DNA of 26,727 nucleotides from JBEVEP01 sp040512755. GTDB taxonomy: Bacteria > Pseudomonadota > Alphaproteobacteria > Rhizobiales > Rhizobiaceae. Shown here one piece after another: positions 1-6,480 of this stretch. Location of the stretch: contig JBEVEP010000154.1 of the NCBI GenBank assembly GCA_040512755.1, positions 1-26,727 of the forward strand. Direction: 5' to 3'. Position 1 is the first letter of the stretch, and every line of letters begins with the position of its first letter. The position numbers and the translations under genes are program-made. The notes beneath the pieces were generated by a model. The model saw only the letters and a list, made by a program, of their open reading frames with translations, had not been told where the DNA came from and made no database searches.

Positions 1-248
1 ACGGCCTCCTTGAACTGGTTGATCATGGTTTCTGGCGCCCATTGCGAGAACTGCTCCTTGAGGTCGACCCCAAGCGCTTCGGCCGCTTGCGCAGCGCCGG
101 TCTGCCGCGCGAGCGTAGCGCCGTCGCCGGCGGTCCCGCCCATCTGCATGTACATCACGATGCCTTCGCCGATCGGCGCTGCCGTGGCGGGGCCTGCCAG
201 CAACGATCCCGCCATCACCCCTGCAAGCAAAGTCTTTGTCGGTGTCAT
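1..248 (-). CDS. Sugar-type ABC transporter periplasmic binding protein, N-terminal part (cut by window edge)
   Basis: The first 82 codons of a minus-strand gene that runs off the left edge. It starts with ATG at 248, preceded by a strong ribosome site (GGAGG, 7 bases upstream). The first 23 or so residues form a typical Sec signal peptide (Lys near the start, a Leu/Ala/Gly core, cleavage near ATAA). The visible mature part (VMYMQMGGTAGDGATL, then APETMINQFKEA) reads like the start of a periplasmic binding protein of the sugar/ribose class. It is the third gene of a minus-strand set after the ATPase (1364-2179) and permease (295-1356), so it would capture the substrate in the periplasm for that importer. 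The substrate cannot be named from this fragment. Family assignment rests mainly on context and the signal peptide. Confidence 0.8.
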   Translation of the reverse strand, partial: MTPTKTLLAGVMAGSLLAGPATAAPIGEGIVMYMQMGGTAGDGATLARQTGAAQAAEALGVDLKEQFSQWAPETMINQFKEA

Positions 249-294
249 TTCGGTTCCTCCCTTGGTCGTGAGTGCGGCGATAACCCCCTGCCCG

Positions 295-1356
295 TTATTC
301 GGCCGCCCGCACACGGCCAAAAACTTTCGACGGCCACATCCTGGCGAAGAAGGCACTCCGCCGCTGCGGTTCATCGACATAAAGGTAGAAAACGATCGCG
401 ATCAGGAAGATCAGACCTTGAACCGTCCTGACCCAGGCGCCGGTGAGCCCGGAGGCGACCAGCCCGGCCTCGATCATGCCGATTATGAAGCAACCGAAGA
501 CCGTGCCGATGATGGTTGCGCGACCGCCGAAGATCGATGTTCCGCCGATCAGCACGGAGGCGATGGCCGTCAGGAGATAGCCCTGTCCCTGATTTCCGAA
601 ATAGTTCTTGTTTTCGAGCGTCAGCATGATCGCCGCAATCGCCGCGAGCCCGCCCATGAGCATGAAGATTTTGATCTTCTCGCGTTCCACATCTATGCCG
701 ACGACGCGCGAAACGGCATTGGAATCGCCGATGAAAAGCACATGCTCGCCGAAACGGTGGCGATTGAGGATGAACCACAACAGAACAACGATGATCGCGG
801 TCCACAGCGACTGAATTGGCAGTTGAGCGATCCACGTTGTTTCCGAGCCGACAAAGGGCCGTCCGACAATCCAGAACCAGACCGAACTCGCTTCCGCGCC
901 GCGCAGCGCATAGGACTTTCCGCCGGACAGCACCGTCGCCATGCCCGCCCAGAAGAATTGCGTGGCCAGCGTCGCCATGAAGGACGGCACGCCGATCTTC
1001 GCCACCAGCACGCCGTTCAACAGGCCGACGACCAGCCCCGACGCAAACGCGACTGCGACTGCAATCCAGCCAAGCTCGTATTCCTTGAACAGAATCGCGA
1101 AGATGAAGCCCGAAAAGGCGATGACCGCGGGGAAAGACAGGTCGATTTCACCCGCCCCAATCACGAAAGTCAGCCCCGCCGCCAGAAGGATGAGCGGCGG
1201 AAGCGTCGAGAGAAACGTCGTGTAGATGAAAGGCTGCAGGAAAACCTGCGGCGCCGTGTACATGAAAAGCGCCAGCAGCGATGCGAAGACGAGAATGATC
1301 GGCAGGCCTTCGAACCGCTGAAAAATCCGGGAAGACGAGGGCTGCGGTGCGGCCAT
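295..1356 (-). CDS. Sugar ABC transporter permease, RbsC/FrcC type (BPD_transp_2 family)
   Basis: Encodes a 353-residue inner-membrane permease of about eight to ten hydrophobic segments, the usual size for ribose/fructose/xylose-type permeases. The stretch LTFVIGAGEIDLSFPAVIAF near residues 62-81 is the characteristic segment of this family (normally G-x-x-D-L-S-x-G), and SVLIGGTSIFGGRATIIGT near 267-285 is the conserved late loop that touches the ATPase. The start ATG lies only 7 bases after the stop of the ATPase gene, indicating one mRNA; the binding-protein gene follows 46 bases downstream. Transporters of this class import monosaccharides or polyols. The substrate is not deducible here, and no sugar-catabolic gene lies next to the operon inside the window. 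Confidence 0.9.
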   Translation of the reverse strand: MAAPQPSSSRIFQRFEGLPIILVFASLLALFMYTAPQVFLQPFIYTTFLSTLPPLILLAAGLTFVIGAGEIDLSFPAVIAFSGFIFAILFKEYELGWIAVAVAFASGLVVGLLNGVLVAKIGVPSFMATLATQFFWAGMATVLSGGKSYALRGAEASSVWFWIVGRPFVGSETTWIAQLPIQSLWTAIIVVLLWFILNRHRFGEHVLFIGDSNAVSRVVGIDVEREKIKIFMLMGGLAAIAAIMLTLENKNYFGNQGQGYLLTAIASVLIGGTSIFGGRATIIGTVFGCFIIGMIEAGLVASGLTGAWVRTVQGLIFLIAIVFYLYVDEPQRRSAFFARMWPSKVFGRVRAAE

Positions 1357-1363
1357 GGGCTGC

Positions 1364-2179
1364 TCAAACCTTATGCTGCAGTTCGATGAGGTATTCCGTC
1401 AATTCCATGACTGACATGTCCTTCGGTTCTACCTGCGCGACGATTGTTCCACGGTCGAGGATGACCAACCGGTCGGCTACCTCATGCACGTGGGCAAGAT
1501 TGTGCTCGATGTAGATGCAGGCCCTGCCCGACGCCTTGATGCGCCGTACGAAATCGAGGACCTTGCGAGCCTCGGCCACCGCAAGGGCGGCAGTCGGTTC
1601 GTCGAGCACGATGAGATCGGCCTTGTAGTGCATCGCCCGGCCGATCGCGATGCCCTGCCGCTCGCCTCCGGAAAGGTTGGCGACGGTTGAATCGACCGTG
1701 ATGCCAACGCCGCGAAAGCCGATTGCATGCTTCAGGATCTGCTCTGCGACCTCCTTCTCACGGCGGATGTTGATGAACCCGAAGCGGTTGGTGATCTGGC
1801 GTCCAACGAAGAAGTTCCGCCAGAGCGGCTGCTTCTCGGCGAGCGACCTGTCCTGATAGACTGTCTCGATCGACAGGTCGTGCGCCATGCGCACCGAATA
1901 GTCCGAAAGGTTCAGTTCCTGATCGCGGACGAAGATTCGCCCCGCTGTCGGCGCGAGGACGCCGGTGAGCACCTTGATGAGCGTGGATTTGCCGGCGCCA
2001 TTGTCGCCGATCAGTCCGACAATCTCATTCCGTCCAACCGAGAAATCGATGTTGCGAAGCGCCTGTATGGCGCCGAAGAATTTCTGCACGCCCTCAAGAC
2101 GCACGATGTGCCGGTAGTCCAGCTCGGGCGGCGGTTCGCTCGCGCTCAACCCGGTCGTACCCTGCGACGATAAGGTCAT
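1364..2179 (-). CDS. Sugar ABC transporter ATP-binding protein, single-domain FrcA-like
   Basis: A 271-residue ATPase with all nucleotide-binding motifs: Walker A GDNGAGKST at residues 58-66, Q-loop near YQD (108-110), signature LSGGERQ at 169-175, Walker B LIVLDEPTAAL at 189-199 and the switch histidine in YIEHNLAHV. Most importers paired with RbsC-type permeases use a fused protein of about 500 residues with two ATPase domains (RbsA, XylG). This one has a single domain, as in the fructose transporter protein FrcA of rhizobia, so it should work as a homodimer. It is the first gene of the minus-strand importer operon. The ribosome site (GGGGCT) before ATG 2179 is weak. The 196 bases upstream separate it from tlpA and may hold its own promoter and a stem-loop. 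Confidence 0.92.
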   Translation of the reverse strand: MTLSSQGTTGLSASEPPPELDYRHIVRLEGVQKFFGAIQALRNIDFSVGRNEIVGLIGDNGAGKSTLIKVLTGVLAPTAGRIFVRDQELNLSDYSVRMAHDLSIETVYQDRSLAEKQPLWRNFFVGRQITNRFGFINIRREKEVAEQILKHAIGFRGVGITVDSTVANLSGGERQGIAIGRAMHYKADLIVLDEPTAALAVAEARKVLDFVRRIKASGRACIYIEHNLAHVHEVADRLVILDRGTIVAQVEPKDMSVMELTEYLIELQHKV

Positions 2180-2209
2180 TGCCAGCCCCGCTCGCGGCGC
2201 CGAACAAGA

Positions 2210-2259
2210 ACCCCCGTATCAGTGCAGCGCCCACCTGTTGGTCGACACTGCGCGGGGGT
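2210..2259 (-). promoter_or_regulatory. Imperfect inverted repeat upstream of the sugar importer operon
   Basis: Two nested arms are visible: ACCCCCG at 2210-2216 with CGGGGGT at 2253-2259, and CAGTG at 2220-2224 with CACTG at 2246-2250, separated by short unpaired bases (3 versus 2). It lies between the tlpA stop and the ATPase start, about 30-80 bases before the ATPase ATG. It could be an operator, an mRNA leader structure, or an end signal for tlpA, but it lacks a T-tract. Function is unknown and the pairing could be chance. Confidence 0.3.
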
Positions 2260-2375
2260 CTCGCGATGCCTTCACTATGACCGTGTTCTAATGTGAGGAT
2301 AGCGTGAGCAGGTCGTGGTCGCCAGTGGTGAAAGTCCTTGCCATCCGAAAGGCTGTGGTGCGGTGGTCGGTAGCG

Positions 2376-3071
2376 TCAGAACGCGGCGTTCACTGCCTTC
2401 GCCACGAGCGCTTTCGCATCCTCGCTGGCCCACTCGGCGGGACCGTTCATGTGTGCCAGGAGGCACCCGTCCCGATCGACGAGCAGGGTCACCGGCAGGC
2501 CGAGCACCAGGCCGCGCTTCTGCAGATCATTGAAAAGAGCGAGCGTGTTCTCCCGGTAGAAAGCGAGGTTGTCGACCTTGGTCTCGGCGAGGAACTTCTT
2601 CGGCTTCACGTCGTCACCCGTATCGACGTTGACGGCGACGACTTGAAAATTTTCGCCGCCGGCCTCTTTCTCGAGCACGTTCAGCGCCGGCATCTCGGCG
2701 CGGCAGGGCGCGCACCAAGTCGCCCAGAGATTGACGAGCAGGGTCTTGCCGGAAAGATCGGAGAGCATCATCGGCTTGCCGTCCGGGCCGTTGAAGGCAA
2801 GATTGCTCAAGGATTGCGGCGGATCGGCCGGCAGCATGGCCGCGACCTCACCGGTAGCTGCCGTTCCCAGCGCCTTTGCCTTCTCGGCCTTGCCTTCACA
2901 GGCAGCCACGTCGGTTGCGCTCACTTCGGCCGGAGCGGCTTCCGATACCGGCGGCTTGTTGCCAGACCGGGGGCCGCTGACATATACCGCGACCGCGCCG
3001 GCCACCACGCCGGCCAGCGCGGCCAGAAGGATAAGCCTCGGGGCCGGAAAGAATTTTTTGCCGTCTGCCAT
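2376..3071 (-). CDS. tlpA: TlpA-type membrane-anchored thiol:disulfide interchange protein
   Basis: A 231-residue protein with an N-terminal signal anchor (about residues 11-31), an Ala/Glu-rich linker, and a periplasmic thioredoxin fold. The active site WCAPC is at residues 119-123 in the context LLVNLWATWCAPCRAEMP, and the cis-proline is in GLPVT near 193. These are hallmarks of TlpA/ResA-like reductases, which keep periplasmic cysteines reduced, for example for cytochrome oxidase copper-site assembly. Two further cysteines (C58 and C203) lie outside the active site. The gene is divergent from argH with only 28 bases between start codons, so the promoters of both must reach into the neighbouring coding regions. 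In other rhizobia tlpA beside argH is, from memory, a common arrangement. Confidence 0.92.
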   Translation of the reverse strand: MADGKKFFPAPRLILLAALAGVVAGAVAVYVSGPRSGNKPPVSEAAPAEVSATDVAACEGKAEKAKALGTAATGEVAAMLPADPPQSLSNLAFNGPDGKPMMLSDLSGKTLLVNLWATWCAPCRAEMPALNVLEKEAGGENFQVVAVNVDTGDDVKPKKFLAETKVDNLAFYRENTLALFNDLQKRGLVLGLPVTLLVDRDGCLLAHMNGPAEWASEDAKALVAKAVNAAF

Positions 3072-3099
3072 TTCCTAACTCCAGCATCCGGATATCACG

Positions 3100-4500
3100 A
3101 TGAGCGACAAGAAGGCCAGCAACGCGATGTGGGGTGGACGTTTTGCCTCGGGTCCCGCCGCCGTGATGGAAGCGATCAACGCCTCGATCGGTTTCGACCA
3201 GAAGCTCTATGCGCAGGACATCGCCGGATCGCTCGCGCACAGCGCGATGCTTGCTCAGAAGGGTATCATTTCGGCGGCGGACCAGAAGGCGATTGCCGAC
3301 GGGCTGAAGACCATCCGCGAGGAGATCGAGGCCGGCAAATTCACCTTCTCGATCAAGTTCGAGGACATCCACATGAATGTGGAGGCAAGGCTCGCGGAGC
3401 TGATCGGACCGGCGGCGGGCCGGCTGCACACCGCCCGCTCGCGAAACGACCAGGTCGCTGTCGATTTCCGGCTGTGGGTGAAGGATGAGCTCCTCAGGAC
3501 CGCCGAGAGGCTGAAAGGGCTCATTTCGGCTTTCCTCGATAAAGCTGAAGAGCATGCGGCCACCGTCATGCCCGGCTTCACGCATCTGCAGACCGCGCAG
3601 CCGGTGACATTCGGCCATCACTGCATGGCCTACGTGGAGATGTTCGGCCGCGACCTTTCGCGTGTGCGCGACGCGCTGGAGCGGATGGATGAGTGTCCGC
3701 TGGGGGCAGCCGCACTTGCCGGGACGGGTTTCCCGATCGATCGGCATGTGACGGCGGCAGCACTTGGCTTTCGTGAGCCGACGCGGAATTCGCTGGACAG
3801 TGTTTCGGACCGCGATTTTGCGCTGGAGTTCCTCTCCATTGCGGCGATCGCCGCCACGCATTTGTCGCGGCTGGCGGAAGAGATCGTGATCTGGTCGACG
3901 CCGCAATTCTCCTTCGTGCGGCTGTCGGATGCCTATTCGACCGGCTCCTCCATCATGCCGCAGAAGAAGAACCCGGATGCGGCCGAGTTGATCCGCGCCA
4001 AGACGGGCCGGGTGAACGGGCACCTTGTCGGACTCCTGACGGTCATGAAGGGCCTGCCTCTCACCTATTCGAAGGACATGCAGGAAGACAAGGAAGCCGT
4101 ATTCGATACGGCAGAGACGCTGGAACTGATGCTCACCGCCATGACCGGAATGATTTCCGACATGACCGTGAACGAAAGCGCGATGAAGAAGGCCGCCGGT
4201 TCCGGCTACGCGACGGCGACCGATCTTGCCGACTGGCTGGTGCGCGAGGCTGGACTGCCGTTCCGCGAGGCGCACCACGTCACCGGCCGCGCCGTGGCGC
4301 TGGCGGAAGAACGCCGGATCGGGCTCGAAAAGCTGCCACTGGAGGAACTGCAGAAACTCCACCCGGCGATCACCGCCGACGTGTTCTCGGTGCTGTCGGT
4401 GTCGAATTCGGTGAAGAGCCGGACCTCCTTTGGCGGCACCGCACCGCAGGAAGTGCGGCGGCAAATCCGCTTCTGGAAGAAGCGCCTCGCAAAAGCCTGA
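3100..4500 (+). CDS. argH: Argininosuccinate lyase
   Basis: Encodes 466 residues, the usual length. It cleaves argininosuccinate to arginine and fumarate, the last step of arginine synthesis, in the cytoplasm. Diagnostic motifs are the N-terminal MWGGRF (10-15), HTARSRNDQVAVD (110-122), TSHLQ-like THLQTAQP (161-168), and the fumarate-lyase signature GSSIMPQKKNPD at residues 282-293, which carries the catalytic serine in a mobile loop. The active tetramer combines these segments from three subunits. It is the first gene of a plus-strand set continuing with a small lipoprotein (4614) and lysA (4893). The start at 3100 (ATG, MSDKK) is followed closely by the conserved region and fits the family. 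Confidence 0.97.
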   Translation: MSDKKASNAMWGGRFASGPAAVMEAINASIGFDQKLYAQDIAGSLAHSAMLAQKGIISAADQKAIADGLKTIREEIEAGKFTFSIKFEDIHMNVEARLAELIGPAAGRLHTARSRNDQVAVDFRLWVKDELLRTAERLKGLISAFLDKAEEHAATVMPGFTHLQTAQPVTFGHHCMAYVEMFGRDLSRVRDALERMDECPLGAAALAGTGFPIDRHVTAAALGFREPTRNSLDSVSDRDFALEFLSIAAIAATHLSRLAEEIVIWSTPQFSFVRLSDAYSTGSSIMPQKKNPDAAELIRAKTGRVNGHLVGLLTVMKGLPLTYSKDMQEDKEAVFDTAETLELMLTAMTGMISDMTVNESAMKKAAGSGYATATDLADWLVREAGLPFREAHHVTGRAVALAEERRIGLEKLPLEELQKLHPAITADVFSVLSVSNSVKSRTSFGGTAPQEVRRQIRFWKKRLAKA

Positions 4501-4613
4501 TGCTTCGGCCGAGCAAAGGCGCGCATGAACTGCAACTGACCGCGCAAGCCGGATGCAAACGCGGCGAAACTCCGCTACACAAGCGGCCGAAGACTTCGCG
4601 GATGGATGGACGG

Positions 4614-4817
4614 ATGACCGGCAGACTTTTCCTTGGCCTCCTGCTCTTGACTGTTACTGTCACGACAGGTTGCGGCCGCAAATCGGGGCTGGACACACCT
4701 TATGAAGCTGCGGTCCAGGCACGGAAGGACGCCGAAAAGGCCAAGCAGCCGCTTCCACCGGAGCCGACGCCGCCTCCCCAGGATCGCCGCTTCATCCTTG
4801 ACGGGCTTATCGACTGA
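4614..4817 (+). CDS. lptM: Small LptM/YifL-like lipoprotein
   Basis: A 67-residue lipoprotein: MTGRLFLG, a hydrophobic core LLLLTVTVT, and a lipobox ending TGC with the acylated cysteine at position 20. After it comes CGRKSGLDTPYEA and a Lys/Glu/Pro-rich tail. The short CGRK-G-L-x-P motif right after the cysteine is typical of the YifL/LptM family, recently linked in E. coli to maturation of the LPS translocon LptD; that role here is inference. Location between argH and lysA matches the arrangement in other Rhizobiales and gammaproteobacterial yifL beside lysA-like genes. The start is chosen at 4614 because it gives a compact signal peptide. An ATG at 4602 in the same frame adds four residues. 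Residue -3 of the lipobox is Thr rather than the usual Leu. Confidence 0.75.
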   Translation: MTGRLFLGLLLLTVTVTTGCGRKSGLDTPYEAAVQARKDAEKAKQPLPPEPTPPPQDRRFILDGLID

Positions 4818-4892
4818 GATCGGGATCCCTGCGCCAGTGCCCTACGTTGCGAAGGAACTCCTACCTCATTCCCATTCGACCGGAAAACGTCC

Positions 4893-6158
4893 ATGAACCA
4901 TTTCGACTACCGCAACGGTGTGTTGCATGCGGAGGATGTGGCGGTGCCCGACATCGCTGCGGCCGTCGGAACGCCGTTCTACTGTTATTCGACGGCAACG
5001 CTGACGCGTCACTTCAAGGTCTTTGCGGATGCATTCGCGTCGCTGGACGCGATGATCTGCTACGCCTTGAAGGCAAATTCGAACCAGGCTGTCATCCGCA
5101 CGCTGGCCAAGCTTGGCGCAGGCGCCGATGTTGTCTCGGAAGGCGAGCTTCGCCGCGCGCTGGCGGCAGGCATTCCGGCTGCCAAGATCGTCTTTTCGGG
5201 AGTGGGTAAGACTGCCCGGGAAATGGATTTTGCCCTCGGCGCCGGCATCCACTGCTTCAATGTCGAATCAGAACCTGAATTGGAGCTTCTCTCACAGCGG
5301 GCCGTCGCTGCGGGAAAGACTGCTCACGTCTCGCTCCGCATCAATCCGGATGTCGACGCCAGGACGCACAAGAAGATCTCGACCGGAATGGCCGAGAACA
5401 AGTTTGGCATTCCCCTTGACCGCGCGCGTTCCGTATACGCCCGAGCGGCCGAATTGCCGGGCATCCGGATCGCCGGCATCGACACCCATATCGGCAGCCA
5501 GATCACTGATCTGCAGCCCTACGACGACGCGTTCGCCCTGCTTGCCGAACTGGTTCTTACTTTGAAGGCTGACGGCCACGCCATCGAGCATATCGATCTC
5601 GGCGGCGGGCTCGGCGTACCCTACCGCTTCGACAATGACCCGCCGCCGCTCCCCGACGACTACGCAAGAATCGTCCACAAGCACATCGCGCCTCTCGGCC
5701 TCAAGGTGATCTTCGAGCCCGGCCGCCTGATCGTCGGCAATGCTGGCATCCTGGTTTCGGAGGTGATCTATCTGAAGGAAGGCGAGGCGAAGAACTTCCT
5801 GATCGTCGATGCCGCAATGAACGACCTGATCAGGCCGACGCTCTACGATGCTTTCCATTCGATCCGGCCTGTCTTGCAGCGGCCCGTCGATGCGCCACGG
5901 CTGCTCGTCGACATCGTCGGCCCGGTCTGCGAGACCGGCGACTATCTTGGCCTTGACCGCGATCTGCCCAGAATGAAACCGGGCGACCTGATCGCGGTCA
6001 GCACCGCCGGCGCCTATGGCGCGGCGCAGTCCGGCACATACAATACGCGATTGTTGGTGCCCGAAGTCCTGGTAAACGGCGCAGACTTCCACGTTGTCCG
6101 TCCGCGCCAGACTTACGACGACCTGATCGGCATGGATTCTGTGCCGGACTGGCTCTGA
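4893..6158 (+). CDS. lysA: Diaminopimelate decarboxylase
   Basis: A 421-residue PLP enzyme that converts meso-diaminopimelate to lysine and CO2, the final lysine step, in the cytoplasm. The PLP lysine is K60 in MICYALKANSN. Other family marks are the active-site histidine in DTHIGSQ (H199), the phosphate-binding glycine loop DLGGGLGVPY (235-244), EPGR (275-278), and GPVCETGDYLG (343-353), whose cysteine (C346) completes the active site of the partner subunit. The length and a fold III alanine-racemase-like barrel followed by a beta domain fit LysA. It follows the lipoprotein gene by 75 bases and is probably in the argH transcript. Confidence 0.97.
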   Translation: MNHFDYRNGVLHAEDVAVPDIAAAVGTPFYCYSTATLTRHFKVFADAFASLDAMICYALKANSNQAVIRTLAKLGAGADVVSEGELRRALAAGIPAAKIVFSGVGKTAREMDFALGAGIHCFNVESEPELELLSQRAVAAGKTAHVSLRINPDVDARTHKKISTGMAENKFGIPLDRARSVYARAAELPGIRIAGIDTHIGSQITDLQPYDDAFALLAELVLTLKADGHAIEHIDLGGGLGVPYRFDNDPPPLPDDYARIVHKHIAPLGLKVIFEPGRLIVGNAGILVSEVIYLKEGEAKNFLIVDAAMNDLIRPTLYDAFHSIRPVLQRPVDAPRLLVDIVGPVCETGDYLGLDRDLPRMKPGDLIAVSTAGAYGAAQSGTYNTRLLVPEVLVNGADFHVVRPRQTYDDLIGMDSVPDWL

Positions 6159-6276
6159 AGCGCAGGAAAAAGAACCGTTCACCGATTCGTCTCAAAGTGA
6201 CCCGCTCCGGCTTTCTCCGCCAGCAGGTTCACGATCGATATTCGCGTTTTGAAGCAGGCTTGAACCCCTGATTCGA

Positions 6277-6290
6277 CGGGCCACGGCCCG
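6277..6290 (+). terminator. Weak hairpin after lysA, possible terminator
   Basis: CGGGC at 6277-6281 pairs with GCCCG at 6286-6290 around the loop CACG, followed by GTTTG. The stem is GC-rich but short and the T-tract is poor, and it sits about 120 bases after the lysA stop. It is the best terminator candidate here, but weak. Confidence 0.3.
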
Positions 6291-6350
6291 GTTTGAACGA
6301 GCTCGCCGAAAACCTGCCGTTTCGCGCGGAAAATCGCGTCGTTCGCGCGG

Positions 6351-6391
6351 CGTGAACAACTCCGTAGACGCCTCCTGGCGTTCACGTTTTT
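6351..6391 (+). promoter_or_regulatory. Two mutually exclusive hairpins before a T5 run
   Basis: CGTGAAC (6351-6357) can pair with GTTCACG (6380-6386). Alternatively ACGCC (6368-6372) pairs with GGCGT (6377-6381) around the tetraloop TCCT. The two foldings share bases 6380-6381 and so partly exclude each other. The sequence ends in TTTTT at 6387-6391, about 90 bases before the start of the next gene. This could be a terminator for lysA or an attenuator-like leader. Only the pairing is seen; the role is inference. Confidence 0.3.
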
Positions 6392-6480
6392 GCGACACGT
6401 CTCGCCTTTGCCGTGTTTGCTGGTATCCTTTCGGCATGTAGCGGCGCCAGCCAGTGCCGTTTGCGAGCCTGGAAGGGCCA

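Larger units (their letters stand above)
6159..6480. other. Intergenic region lysA to TIGR02302 gene (322 bases)
   Basis: No credible gene is seen on either strand. It holds a GC hairpin at 6277-6290 and an overlapping pair of hairpins at 6351-6386 described separately. The middle part (6300-6360) is rich in short CGCG/GCGC runs. The promoter of the downstream gene should lie here, but I see no convincing -35/-10 pair. Confidence 0.6.

Noticed and set aside
10..1389. 459-residue plus-strand frame opposite the importer permease
   Set aside because: Shadow of the permease and binding-protein genes, rich in Arg, Asp and Gln with no domain.
2896..4464. 522-residue minus-strand frame opposite argH
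   Set aside because: It is His/Arg/Gly-rich with no motif, while the plus strand carries complete ArgH. High GC makes long antisense frames common here.
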